Shown piece by piece: positions 1 through 9,509 of a DNA stretch of 64,000 bases. The DNA comes from Pedobacter helvus. Its GTDB lineage: Bacteria; Bacteroidota; Bacteroidia; Sphingobacteriales; Sphingobacteriaceae. Location of the stretch: the NCBI RefSeq assembly GCF_005925325.1, contig NZ_SRMP01000001.1, positions 806,001 through 870,000 on the forward strand, given 5' to 3'. The translations under genes and the position numbers were made by a program. The notes below the pieces were generated by a model. It was not told the DNA's origin. It did no database searches and worked only from the letters and a program-made list of their open reading frames with translations. How positions within the stretch are numbered: position 1 is the first letter of the stretch; each line of letters opens with the position of its first letter.

Positions 1-71
1 ACGGTTATGCCTATGATAGAGATGAAATGATCAAAAAAGGATTTAAGTTTTCTTACGGCTTCAATTTGTAG
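1..71 (+). CDS. C-terminal end of an upstream protein (partial)
   Basis: A reading frame open from base 3 runs to the TAG at 69-71, giving about 22 residues ending GFKFSYGFNL. The alternating aromatic/polar pattern at the very C-terminus resembles the last strand of an outer-membrane beta-barrel, but the fragment is too short to name the family. The rest of the gene lies outside the window. It is followed directly by a long inverted repeat. Moderate to low confidence. Confidence 0.45.
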   Translation, partial: GYAYDRDEMIKKGFKFSYGFNL

Positions 72-74
72 TTC

Positions 75-176
75 TTTAGCCACAGATACAGCAGACTTTT
101 ATTTTCAAAGCAATAAATACATCAATTACTAAAACAAATTAGATCAAGTATTTTTATTTGTGCATCCGTGGCTAAA
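75..176. repeat. Intergenic element with inverted ends TTTAGCCAC / GTGGCTAAA
   Basis: TTTAGCCACAGAT at 75-87 is matched by ATCCGTGGCTAAA at 164-176 in inverted orientation with one mismatch, around an AT-rich centre. No open frame lies inside. It looks like a dispersed palindromic element of the kind common between genes in Bacteroidota, and could also form a transcript-end structure for the gene that stops at 71. Confidence 0.6.
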
Positions 177-196
177 ATAATCTGACGAAAATCATG

Positions 197-226
197 TTGC
201 CAAACTCCAAATTAGCCTTATCTTTG
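197..226 (+). promoter_or_regulatory. Bacteroidota-type promoter of trhO
   Basis: TTG at 197-199 and TATCTTTG at 219-226 are separated by 19 bases. This matches the Bacteroidota sigma-A consensus (TTTG or TTG near -33 and TAnnTTTG near -7). The -7 box ends 37 bases before the trhO ATG, leaving a short leader. Confidence 0.6.
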
Positions 227-263
227 TAGCGTTAAACGCCGTTTGCAGCGGTATCAATAAATT

Positions 264-1196
264 ATGACATACAATACCCTACTTTATTACTGCTATTCTC
301 CAATAGCAGATGCAGAACAATTTGCTGCCGATCATTTAAAATTTTGTAAATCTTTAGGTTTAGTTGGCCGTATCATTGTAGCCGACGAAGGTTTAAACGG
401 TACCATTTCTGGCACTGTTGAAGCTTGCAAAATTTACATGGATCACATTCACGCAGATGAACGTTTTGCAAAAACAGAATTCAAAATAGACGAGGTAGAA
501 GAACCTTCTTTTATCAAAATGCATTGTCGATATAAAGCAGAAATCGTACACTCCGGCTTACGCGACACTAGCATCATTGATCCGAACAAAAAAACTGGAA
601 AGCACTTAGAGCCAAAGGAATTTAGCGAAATGTTGGATCAGGAAGATGTGATTGTATTAGATGTAAGGTCTAATTACGAACACAATCTAGGTAGATTTAA
701 AAACGCGATCACGCTTGATATTGAAAATTTCAGAGACTTCCCCGACCAAATTGAGTCTTTAGCACAATATAAAGATAAAAAGGTATTGACCTATTGCACA
801 GGCGGTATCAAATGCGAAAAAGCTTCTGCATTGTTATTGCACCACGGTTTTAACGATGTTTATCAGTTACATGGTGGTATTATCAAATACGGGAAAGAAG
901 CTGGCGGGAAAGATTTTGAAGGCAAATGCTACGTGTTCGACAACAGAATAGCGGTTGATGTAAACACGGTAAACCCCACTATAGCTAGTAAATGCTTAAA
1001 CTGCGGTACTACCACACCTAAAATGATCAACTGCGCTAATCCAGAATGCAATGAGCATTTCACACAATGTGATGCTTGTGGCGAAGAGTTACAAGGCTGT
1101 TGCTCTGTTGAGTGTACCACACATCCACGCAAAAGACCTTACGATGGCACTGGGTATTATGTGAAAGTTCCTCAGCCGGTAGCGGTTAAAGGTTAG
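264..1196 (+). CDS. trhO: tRNA uridine-34 hydroxylase TrhO (rhodanese family, formerly UPF0176/YceA)
   Basis: This 310-residue protein should hydroxylate U34 of tRNA in the oxygen-dependent ho5U/cmo5U route, a family-based assignment. The N-terminal acylphosphatase-like part (about residues 1-95) contains VADEGLNGTISG. A rhodanese domain follows (about 120-215) with the active-site loop CTGGIKCEKA, Cys178 and Cys184 being the conserved pair. The C-terminal tail is Cys-rich (CLNCG, CANPEC, CDACG, CCSVEC), as usual for this family, and may bind zinc. Length is typical. The ATG lies 37 bases after a good promoter. It appears to be monocistronic: the next gene is convergent. Confidence is high for the family. 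Confidence 0.93.
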   Translation: MTYNTLLYYCYSPIADAEQFAADHLKFCKSLGLVGRIIVADEGLNGTISGTVEACKIYMDHIHADERFAKTEFKIDEVEEPSFIKMHCRYKAEIVHSGLRDTSIIDPNKKTGKHLEPKEFSEMLDQEDVIVLDVRSNYEHNLGRFKNAITLDIENFRDFPDQIESLAQYKDKKVLTYCTGGIKCEKASALLLHHGFNDVYQLHGGIIKYGKEAGGKDFEGKCYVFDNRIAVDVNTVNPTIASKCLNCGTTTPKMINCANPECNEHFTQCDACGEELQGCCSVECTTHPRKRPYDGTGYYVKVPQPVAVKG

Positions 1197-1227
1197 TTGA
1201 TGGTTCATATTTTGATAGTCTTGGCTT

Positions 1228-1581
1228 TTATTTGAGAGAATTCTTTAAAGCATTGATCATTTTACACAACTGTTCGTACTCATTATAGAAATAGCTGAAC
1301 TTTTCAGCAGAAATGTAGCTGCTATTCCGAGCCATGAACAAGCAACTAACAACTTCTAATCGCGAACGTGCAGCATACGTTAAGAATCTTGAAAATTCTG
1401 CTTTGGATTGTTCCATACAACCCTCGGCAATATTCAGGTTGACGGAATCGGCAGCTTTCTTAATTTGTGTACTTAAACTAAATAGTTCTGATTTGGGAAA
1501 CAGCTTTACAATGGCATCAATTTCATCGCTTAACAACAGCGAGATTTGCCAAATTTTTAGTTCTTCAAATTTAAAAGCCAT
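1228..1581 (-). CDS. Four-helix-bundle protein (S23 / 23S rRNA intervening-sequence-protein family)
   Basis: A 117-residue, all-helical protein beginning MAFKFEELKIWQ, with the family hallmarks 'IAEG' and 'SRLEVVSCL'. The family was first seen as a protein encoded in 23S rRNA intervening sequences, but solitary chromosomal copies such as this one are frequent in Bacteroidota and their role is unknown. An in-frame ATG nine bases upstream (1590) would add only MPN; I chose the internal ATG because the family usually starts close to the F-x-x-L-x-x-W motif. No rRNA sequence flanks it. It is convergent with trhO. Confidence 0.8.
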   Translation of the reverse strand: MAFKFEELKIWQISLLLSDEIDAIVKLFPKSELFSLSTQIKKAADSVNLNIAEGCMEQSKAEFSRFLTYAARSRLEVVSCLFMARNSSYISAEKFSYFYNEYEQLCKMINALKNSLK

Positions 1582-1735
1582 ATTTGGCAAGGTAGATAGA
1601 TGTTAATTTCGTTAAATTTACTCGGACAAACAATATCCATTTACTAATTTTAATTTTTGCATCCACCAATAGTCAATTCTCAATTGCCAAGTATCGGCTA
1701 TCGACCATAGACTATCAATTATCAACGCATTATAA

Positions 1736-4630
1736 ATGAGGATTAGCCTATCACCATTTTTCTTATCCTTAACGCTCGTTTTAATTGGTATATCGAGCAT
1801 AAAAGCTAACGATATCCCTCGCATTGGTGTACCTTATGTACAAAATTTTCATAAATCATTATATGCAGCAGGAAATCAGAATTGGTCGATAGCGAAAGAC
1901 AAAAAAGGTGTGATGTATTTTGGCAATTCTTCCGGATTATTAAGCTATAATGGCAAGTACTGGGAGAAACACGAAATGCCAAATAAACAAATTGTGCGTT
2001 CAGTTGCCATTGCGGCAGATGGATTAATTTATACTGGCGGCTTTGGAGAGTTTGGTTATTGGGCTTATCGAGATAAAAAACTAAGTTACACGTCCTTAAT
2101 TAATCTACTTCCTAAATCTGTAAAGTTAACCGGAGAAGTATGGAAAATCTACTCCTTAGGTAAGAAAATCTACTTCCAAACCTTCTCTCATATATTCGTC
2201 TATGAGAACAAAAAGATAAAGGCAATAAAGCCACCTAACAACCTACTTTTTCTTCACAAAGTGGACAATAGACTTTTTGCAGAAGTATTAGATCGGGGAT
2301 TATTCGAATTAAAAGGAGATCAATTACAGCAATTAAAAGGCAGTGAAATTTTAGGCAAATCTGGAATTCTGAGCATCCTGTCCTTCAAAAACAATCAATT
2401 ATTAATTGGAACGAGCAAAAATGGACTTTTTACTTTCAACGGAAGTACTTTCATTCCGTTTGCTAACCAAGCTAATTGGTATTTAAAATCGTATCAACTG
2501 AACAATGGTGCTAAGGTCCTTAAAAAGTATTATGCCTTTGGTACTATTTTAAATGGTGTAGTGATTATTGACGACAATGGAAATCTTGTTCAAACCATCA
2601 ATAAAACAAGTGGACTACAAAACAATACTGTACTCAGTATTTACAATGACAATGAAGATAATCTCTGGGCAGGTCTAGATAATGGAATTGATCGTATAGA
2701 ACTTAATTCACCCTTATCTTTCTATTTCGATAAAACAGGGAAGTTTGGGACCGTGTATTCTAGTTTAATAGCAGGCGATAAAATTTACCTAGGTACCAAC
2801 CAAGGATTATTTTATGGCAATTGGAGTAATAACACAGCTAGCAACTTTGATTTTAAACTCATCCCAAATTCACAAGGGCAGGTTTGGGATTTAAGCAGAA
2901 TTGACAATCAGATCATCTGCGGACATAACGATGGCACGTTTTCAGTTGTTGGCGATCAATTTCAAAAAATATCAAGTATTAATGGTGGTTGGACTTTGAA
3001 AAAACTACCATCTACCCCAAATCACTTGATACAAGGTACCTACAATGGATTAACTATCTACACAAAAAATGCTCAGGGAAATTGGATCTTTAGCCATCGC
3101 ATTGAAGGTTTTGGTGAGCCTTCACGTTATGTAGAGCAAGATCATAAGGGAAATATTTGGGTGAGCCATGCTTATAAAGGACTTTACCGCCTCTCTGTTA
3201 GTGCTGATCTTAAAAAAGCTACTAACATACAGTATTACGATGAAAAGAATGGCTTGCCGAGCAGCTTTAACATCAACACTTTTAATCTAGACAACAGGGT
3301 AGTTTTTTCTTCGGATTCAGGCTTTTACATTTACGACGACATCAGTAATCGCTTCAGTAAGTATGGTGCTTTAAACAATAAACTTGGAACTTTTAGTTCT
3401 TCCAATAAAATTATTAAGGCTGCAAATAATAAATATTGGTTCATTAATCAGGGAAGAATGAGCTTAGCTAATTTTAATGAACCTGGAAAAATAAGTATAG
3501 ATTCTAATAGGTTTAACATTTTAGATGGCCGAATGGTACAATACTATGAGAACATTAGCCAGATTAGCGACAACATTTATTTAATTAGCGTAGATGATGG
3601 TTTCGCAATCTATAATAACGCATCGGCAAATTCTTCCAAATCCTCTAAAAAACTTCCGCAAGTATTAATTGGCAAAATTGAAGATATTACTGACAAGTAC
3701 AGTTCGATCACAGAAAGCGGAGATAGTGAAGAAAAAATAGAGATTCCTTTTTCTAGAAACAGTATTAGAATTTCTTTCGCACTACCTTATTATCGTCTAT
3801 CAAAAATTAAATTTCAATACTTTCTAGAAGGATATTCGAAACAATGGTCTGAATGGAATACTGCTACCCAAAAAGATTTTACCAATTTGAGCAGCGGAAC
3901 TTACACATTCAAAGTACGGGCAAAAATTGATGACCAAGCAATTAGCGAAATCAGCTCGGTACAGATTGTCATTTTAGCACCTTGGTATGCTAGCAACTGG
4001 GCTTGGGCATTCTATTTCATTTGCATTGTTGTTGGCTTAATTATAGGTAAGCGTATTTACGAGGCAAAATTGAAAAAAGATCAGCAGAAAATTGCTGATG
4101 CACTGCAAAAAGAGCAGGAAGAGTACTTAAAGAAAAAAGCAGAAGCAACAGAAAAACAGATCACAAAATTAGAGACCGAAAAACTGCAAACAGAGCTCGC
4201 TGGTAAAAGTAGAGAATTAGCCAACTCTGCCATGAGTTTAGTTTACAAGAACGAATTACTGCAAAAAATAAGTCAAGAACTTAATAAACTAAAAGAAGGC
4301 AAAGACCAAAAGCCTCAAGAAGATCAATTGCGTAAAATTCAAAAAATTATTGATGATGGCATGAACGATCAGCGTGATTGGAATTTATTTGAAAACAGTT
4401 TTAATGAAGCTCATGAAAGTTTCTTCAAAAAACTGAAAGTAAACCACCCAGACTTGGTACCAAACGATCTGAAGTTATGCGCTTATCTAAGAATGAATAT
4501 GAGCAGTAAAGAGATGGCATCACTTCTAAATATCTCCGTTAGAGGTGTAGAAATTCGCCGCTATCGTTTACGTAAAAAACTGGCGGTGCCCCATGATAAG
4601 AACCTTACAGAGTTCTTGATCGAATTATAG
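1736..4630 (+). CDS. Membrane sensor/transcription regulator with beta-propeller, Y_Y_Y and LuxR-type HTH domains
   Basis: A 964-residue protein likely to sense an oligosaccharide in the periplasm and switch on the glycan locus that follows. A signal-like N-terminus (about 1-24) precedes a long two-component-regulator propeller region (about 30-640; repeats such as 'DNLWAGLDNGIDRI' and 'GNIWVSHAYKGLYRL'). A Y_Y_Y domain follows (about 665-745, 'FQYFLEGYSKQWSEW'), then one transmembrane helix (about 753-775), a Lys/Glu-rich coiled coil (about 778-860) and a C-terminal LuxR-like HTH (about 900-950, 'SSKEMASLLNISVRGVEIRR'). There is no histidine kinase or receiver domain, so it is not a classical hybrid two-component protein; signalling must pass straight from propeller to HTH. 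The position directly upstream of susC on the same strand supports a local regulator. Confidence 0.88.
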   Translation: MRISLSPFFLSLTLVLIGISSIKANDIPRIGVPYVQNFHKSLYAAGNQNWSIAKDKKGVMYFGNSSGLLSYNGKYWEKHEMPNKQIVRSVAIAADGLIYTGGFGEFGYWAYRDKKLSYTSLINLLPKSVKLTGEVWKIYSLGKKIYFQTFSHIFVYENKKIKAIKPPNNLLFLHKVDNRLFAEVLDRGLFELKGDQLQQLKGSEILGKSGILSILSFKNNQLLIGTSKNGLFTFNGSTFIPFANQANWYLKSYQLNNGAKVLKKYYAFGTILNGVVIIDDNGNLVQTINKTSGLQNNTVLSIYNDNEDNLWAGLDNGIDRIELNSPLSFYFDKTGKFGTVYSSLIAGDKIYLGTNQGLFYGNWSNNTASNFDFKLIPNSQGQVWDLSRIDNQIICGHNDGTFSVVGDQFQKISSINGGWTLKKLPSTPNHLIQGTYNGLTIYTKNAQGNWIFSHRIEGFGEPSRYVEQDHKGNIWVSHAYKGLYRLSVSADLKKATNIQYYDEKNGLPSSFNINTFNLDNRVVFSSDSGFYIYDDISNRFSKYGALNNKLGTFSSSNKIIKAANNKYWFINQGRMSLANFNEPGKISIDSNRFNILDGRMVQYYENISQISDNIYLISVDDGFAIYNNASANSSKSSKKLPQVLIGKIEDITDKYSSITESGDSEEKIEIPFSRNSIRISFALPYYRLSKIKFQYFLEGYSKQWSEWNTATQKDFTNLSSGTYTFKVRAKIDDQAISEISSVQIVILAPWYASNWAWAFYFICIVVGLIIGKRIYEAKLKKDQQKIADALQKEQEEYLKKKAEATEKQITKLETEKLQTELAGKSRELANSAMSLVYKNELLQKISQELNKLKEGKDQKPQEDQLRKIQKIIDDGMNDQRDWNLFENSFNEAHESFFKKLKVNHPDLVPNDLKLCAYLRMNMSSKEMASLLNISVRGVEIRRYRLRKKLAVPHDKNLTEFLIEL

Positions 4631-4887
4631 GCACTACATCATTACCTCTCATATCACTTTCCTGTTACAATACTCATTGAACGAATATACCGTTTTTGTA
4701 GTAGTACCATTTTCTTAATCTAAAGTACAAAATCAGCCATTTTAATACCGTAAGAAGCGGTTTATTAGCGTTGTGAGATAGCCTCAAATTTTGATTTGAT
4801 GTAGTAATGTGCAAGTAGCTTTTGTTGCTCATACCAAACAAAAGTTCAACATTCGTGTATTCAAATAATCAAATATTAAAAAACGGT

Positions 4888-7800
4888 ATGAAAAAAATCT
4901 TTACAGGACTCTCTGTTTTAGCCTGTTTTTGTTTGCTTTTATTATCAGACGTTGCCTTTGCCCAAAACGTTACAGTAAAGGGTACGGTAATCGATGATCA
5001 GAAATTACCTATTCCTGGTGTAAGTATTCTGATAAAAGGCACATCTAATGGCGTACAAACAGACGCATCGGGAAATTACAGCATTAGTGCGCCTTCAAAT
5101 GGCACTTTGGTATTCTCTTTCATTGGTTTCAATAATCAAGAATTACCAGTTAATGGTAAGACAACAATTAACGTAACACTAATATCTTCAACTAATGATC
5201 TACAACAAGTTGTGGTGGTTGGTTATGGAACGCAGCGAAAAAGGGACGTTACCGGAACAATTGCAAGCGTTAAAGGTGAAGAAATTGAAAAATTAACAGC
5301 CACAAACCCAATCAATGCATTACAAGGCAAAGTACCTGGATTAACTATTAGCAATAATGGAACTCCCGGCTCTGCACCTGTAGTTCGTATAAGGGGAATC
5401 AATAGTACTGGTAATGCTGTGAACCCTCTATATATCGTAGATGGACAAATGCAAGAAAACATCGACTACTTAAACCCTGCAGATATTGAAAGCATTGACG
5501 TCCTAAAAGATGCCTCTTCAGTCGCCATTTACGGGTTAAAGGGCGCTAACGGAGTAATTGCGGTTACCACAAAAAGAGCTGCTAAAGGTAAGACTACAGT
5601 AAACTTAAGCAGCGCAATAGGTATTCAGCAAGTTAATGATAAAATTGAGATGGCAGATGCTGAGGGTTTCAAGAAATTGTATTCAGCCCAATTAGCGAAT
5701 ATTAACGCAGCACCTTTTGATTACACCAACTACAATGCAAATACAAACTGGCAAGATTTAATTTTTAGAAGTGCGGTAATTAACACTAATAGCTTAAGCA
5801 TATCTAATACTGGAGAAAAAAGCACTACTTTAATTAATTTGGGATATAATGACCAAGATGGGGTTGTAAAATATAGCAACTACAAAAAATTTATTGCTCG
5901 TTTGAATGAGGAAATCAGAATTACCGATAAAATTAAAGTTGGTGCAAACCTAACTGGTTTCCATTGGAGAAATGAACCGAATACCGTTGGTATTACGAAT
6001 GCACTGTGGGCTGCTCCAATTGTTGCAGTACAAACTAACGGACTATACAATAACATGCCTTCTTTCCAAAGAGCACAAGTTGGAAACCCAGTTTATAGTA
6101 TGGAGCGCAACAGAAATACTTCAATAAATAGAGGTTACAGAATTAGTGGAAATCTGTTTGCGGAAATTAAGTTTCTAAAAGATTTTACTTTATCTTCTAC
6201 CGTTTACACCGATTTAGGTTTTAATAATGTTAGAGGCTATTCTCCACTTCCTTTCAGAACCGTTGATCTTGGCGAAGGTACTTCACCTACCACTACCGTA
6301 TTAGATAATTCTATAAGAACCAGTGTAAATCAACGTGCAGATGAGTATAGAAAATACCAACAAGACCACACGATTACTTATAACAAAGAATTAGCGGGCG
6401 GTCATAAAATTACGGCTGTTGGTGGTTTCAACTCTGTTTACGAATCTTACACTGGCTTAAGTGGTAGTAGAAGAGATACTACGGTTAACGTACCTAACAA
6501 TTCAAATCTTTGGTACTTAGGCATCATTAATCAAAATAATCCAATGGCTAATGGGGGTAGTGGAGAAGAGGAATCAAATGCTGGTGTATTTTTGAGAACC
6601 AGCTATTCATATAAAGATAAATACCTGTTTAACGGTACGATTAGAAGAGATGGAAACTCTAAACTAGCTAACCAAAATAGGTGGAAAACTTTCGGAAGTA
6701 TTGGTTTAGGATGGGTGGCTAGCGAAGAAGATTTCTTTAAAGAAAACGTCAAAGGAATTAACTTCTTAAAAATTAGAGGAGCTTATGGTTCACTTGGAAA
6801 CGGAGGAAGTATTCCTAACAACCTCTTCCAAGTTTTAATGACAACTGCAAGTAATGCAGTATTTGGCGACAATGTATATACAGCACTGGGAAATGCTTAT
6901 TTAGTTAATCCTAACTTGCGCTATGAGCAAATTAAAGGCTTCGACGTTGGTTTAGACCTTAAAGCCTTAAACAATAAATTAAGCGCAGAAATTAACTATT
7001 TCGACAAAAAAACTGAAGACCTTTTAACCACATATTCTCTGCCTGGACCTGCTGGAGATTATACCTATTATGATAACCTGGGAACGGTAACCAATAAGGG
7101 TTTCGAAATCTCTTTGGGTTGGAATGATAAAATTGGGAAAGATTTCAGCTACAGCATTAACCCTAATTTCAGTTATACTGCCAACAAAGTAGTTGCGTTA
7201 GGAAATACGATTAATTTTCAAGTAACAAATGGAATAAACGTAACAGAGTCTGGAAGGTCTATAGGTTATTTCAGAGGTTATAAACAAGTGGGAATTTATC
7301 AATCAGCAGCTGATATGGAAAAAATGCCTGTGATGGCAGGCTCTCAAATTGGTGACATTGCTTATGCCGATGTTAATGGCGATGGCGTAATCAATACAGC
7401 GGACAGAACTCACTTGGGTTCGCCTTTTCCTCCTTACGCTTATGGATTAAGCATTACACTTAATTATAAAGGCTTCGATGCAACCATAGACGGACAGGGA
7501 TTTGCGGGGCATAAAATCTACACGCAACGTAGAACACAGGTTTTTGCTACACTAAATTATGAAGCCAATAGATTAAACGCATGGACTACCCCAGGTTCTA
7601 CTAATATTGAGCCTATTTTAGATAATACTAGAGCTAACAACTTCTTATTTAGTGATTATTTTGTGGAACCAGGCGATTATTTCCGTCTAAGGAACATACA
7701 ACTAGGCTATACTTTTAACCGTGATCTTTTAAGTAAAATCGGTGTATCAAAATTAAGATTATTCATGAGCGGTCAAAATCTTAAAACTTGGAGCAAAACC

Positions 7801-7911
7801 ACAGGTTATTCTCCAGAAGCAATTCTTGGTAACCCAACTACTTCTGGAGCAGACAATGGAGTATATCCAATAGCCGCCGTTTATACATTTGGCTTAAATG
7901 TTACCTTTTAA
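4888..7911 (+). CDS. SusC/RagA-family TonB-linked outer-membrane transporter
   Basis: A 1007-residue receptor that should import oligosaccharides across the outer membrane using TonB energy, with the SusD-like lid encoded next to it. Visible parts are a signal peptide (about 1-25, ending FAQN), a carboxypeptidase-regulatory-like domain (about 28-110, 'IPGVSILIKGTSNGVQTD'), the TonB plug (about 115-225, 'VVVVGYGTQRKRDVTG') and a beta-barrel ending in the aromatic strand 'AVYTFGLNVTF'. An upstream in-frame start at 4822 would put 22 non-signal residues ahead of the signal peptide; the ATG at 4888 (MKKIFTGLS) is preferred. The gap from the regulator gene is 257 bases, enough for a regulated promoter, but I could not place one with confidence. 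Confidence 0.95.
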   Translation: MKKIFTGLSVLACFCLLLLSDVAFAQNVTVKGTVIDDQKLPIPGVSILIKGTSNGVQTDASGNYSISAPSNGTLVFSFIGFNNQELPVNGKTTINVTLISSTNDLQQVVVVGYGTQRKRDVTGTIASVKGEEIEKLTATNPINALQGKVPGLTISNNGTPGSAPVVRIRGINSTGNAVNPLYIVDGQMQENIDYLNPADIESIDVLKDASSVAIYGLKGANGVIAVTTKRAAKGKTTVNLSSAIGIQQVNDKIEMADAEGFKKLYSAQLANINAAPFDYTNYNANTNWQDLIFRSAVINTNSLSISNTGEKSTTLINLGYNDQDGVVKYSNYKKFIARLNEEIRITDKIKVGANLTGFHWRNEPNTVGITNALWAAPIVAVQTNGLYNNMPSFQRAQVGNPVYSMERNRNTSINRGYRISGNLFAEIKFLKDFTLSSTVYTDLGFNNVRGYSPLPFRTVDLGEGTSPTTTVLDNSIRTSVNQRADEYRKYQQDHTITYNKELAGGHKITAVGGFNSVYESYTGLSGSRRDTTVNVPNNSNLWYLGIINQNNPMANGGSGEEESNAGVFLRTSYSYKDKYLFNGTIRRDGNSKLANQNRWKTFGSIGLGWVASEEDFFKENVKGINFLKIRGAYGSLGNGGSIPNNLFQVLMTTASNAVFGDNVYTALGNAYLVNPNLRYEQIKGFDVGLDLKALNNKLSAEINYFDKKTEDLLTTYSLPGPAGDYTYYDNLGTVTNKGFEISLGWNDKIGKDFSYSINPNFSYTANKVVALGNTINFQVTNGINVTESGRSIGYFRGYKQVGIYQSAADMEKMPVMAGSQIGDIAYADVNGDGVINTADRTHLGSPFPPYAYGLSITLNYKGFDATIDGQGFAGHKIYTQRRTQVFATLNYEANRLNAWTTPGSTNIEPILDNTRANNFLFSDYFVEPGDYFRLRNIQLGYTFNRDLLSKIGVSKLRLFMSGQNLKTWSKTTGYSPEAILGNPTTSGADNGVYPIAAVYTFGLNVTF

Positions 7912-7935
7912 TTAAACCATTCAATTGCAATTAAA

Positions 7936-9498
7936 ATGAAAATATTTGATAAAAAAACTAGAAACTTCTCGCTAATTGCTGCTGCATTTACGCTAGCAAT
8001 TATTGGTTCTGGTTGTAAAAAATTCTTGGATACACAAAGACAAGGAGTTTATAGTTCCGATACCTACCCATTTTCTAATGGTACTGGTGATAACCCTTAT
8101 GACCAATATGTTTTTGGAGCGTATACAGAATTACGTTCTTATGACGTTCATGTTGATGGTTTTTTAGTAGCCACCAGTATCAGAAGTGACGATGCAGATA
8201 AGGGTAGTACCCCTACAGACGGTGGTGCAGATGTGATTGGAATGGACAATTTCACCATAGTACCTACTAATGGTAGAGCGAATGCGCTATGGAAAGGCTA
8301 TTACAATTTAATTTCTAAAGCCAACCTTGTTCTAGATCAAGTGGAGAATAACAAAGAAATTATTGCTACAGATGCCGCAAAGATACAGGCACAAGCTGAA
8401 GCTAGATTTTTAAGAGGCTATGCTTATTTCATGTTAGTGAGGCTTTTTGGTCGTGTTCCTTTAGTAGACAAAGTTGTTGGTGTTTCAGACAGTAATATAC
8501 CTCAAAGTACCCCTGCCCAAACTTACGCTTTCATAGAAGCAGACCTGCAATTCGCTGCCGCCAATCTACCAGTTTCGTGGCCTGCAAAATTTGTTGGCCG
8601 TTTAACTAAAGGTGCTGCTAATGGTATCTTGGCAAAGGTTTACCTAACCCAACAAAAATGGTCTGCAGCAATGGCTACCGCTAACATGGTAATGACCTCA
8701 GGACAATACGACCTATCTACTTCCTATGATGTAGTGTTTAGAGAAACTGGTGAGAACAGTAAAGAATCGGTTTTCGAAGTTCAAGCCACTGCAAGTGCAC
8801 AGGTACAGACCGCAAACGGAATACAAACAACTAGCCACCAAGGAATTAGAGGCAGTGGAATTTGGAACTTAGGATGGGGTTGGAACACGCCTAGCACACA
8901 GTTAGAAGCAGCTTACGAAGCTAACGATCCTCGTAAAGCTAGAACCATATTGTACACTAGTACTCCAGGAAATATTCGTCAAACTATATACGGAGAAACT
9001 CTTCCTGTAGGCTTGCCAAATCCGAGATACAATAATAAAGTTTATACCAACCCGGCCATTAGAGCCTCTGTAGGTCATAATTTTGGATACTGGATGAATG
9101 TACGTATCCTCCGTTACGCAGATGTGGTATTAATGTATGCAGAAGCAGCTAATGAAGTTGGTGGAACTGCAAATACGGCTGCAGCCTTAGCAGCGTTGAA
9201 CAGCGTAAGAGAAAGAGCTAGACGCGGCGCCCCTGCTGGTACACTACCAGATATTACAGTAACCGACCAAACTTTGTTAAGAAATGCGATACAACACGAA
9301 AGACGTATTGAGTTAGCTATGGAATACGATCGCTTCTTTGATTTAATTAGATGGGGACCTACCGTAGCTGAAGGAGCTATGACAGCTGCTGGCAAAACAG
9401 CTTTCAGTTACGAAAGAGACAAATATCTACCTATCCCTCAAGCGCAAATAGATTTGAGCAAAGGTGTTTTAACCCAAAACTTTGGTTATAATAATTAA
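7936..9498 (+). CDS. SusD/RagB-family surface glycan-binding lipoprotein
   Basis: A 520-residue lipoprotein that should sit on the SusC channel and capture the glycan at the cell surface. The lipobox is IIGSGC with Cys27 as the lipid site, followed by 'KKFLDTQRQG', the usual SusD start. The N-terminal TPR-like SusD region ('WKGYYNLISKANLVLDQV', 'AQAEARFLRGYAYFMLVRLFG') and the C-terminal 'RYADVVLMYAEAANEV' and 'ERRIELAMEYDRFFDLIRWG' segments are all recognisable. It starts 24 bases after susC and is surely co-transcribed. The length is ordinary for the family and nothing appears truncated. Confidence 0.95.
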   Translation: MKIFDKKTRNFSLIAAAFTLAIIGSGCKKFLDTQRQGVYSSDTYPFSNGTGDNPYDQYVFGAYTELRSYDVHVDGFLVATSIRSDDADKGSTPTDGGADVIGMDNFTIVPTNGRANALWKGYYNLISKANLVLDQVENNKEIIATDAAKIQAQAEARFLRGYAYFMLVRLFGRVPLVDKVVGVSDSNIPQSTPAQTYAFIEADLQFAAANLPVSWPAKFVGRLTKGAANGILAKVYLTQQKWSAAMATANMVMTSGQYDLSTSYDVVFRETGENSKESVFEVQATASAQVQTANGIQTTSHQGIRGSGIWNLGWGWNTPSTQLEAAYEANDPRKARTILYTSTPGNIRQTIYGETLPVGLPNPRYNNKVYTNPAIRASVGHNFGYWMNVRILRYADVVLMYAEAANEVGGTANTAAALAALNSVRERARRGAPAGTLPDITVTDQTLLRNAIQHERRIELAMEYDRFFDLIRWGPTVAEGAMTAAGKTAFSYERDKYLPIPQAQIDLSKGVLTQNFGYNN

Positions 9499-9509
9499 TA
9501 GTTTTTGAC

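Noticed and set aside
1228..1590. rRNA fragment around the intervening-sequence-type protein
   Set aside because: Flanking DNA shows no 23S-like conserved sequence.
4631..4887. Promoter boxes upstream of susC such as TACCGTTTTTG and TAGCTTTTG
   Set aside because: Neither fits the TAnnTTTG spacing exactly with a matched TTG upstream, so no promoter is claimed.
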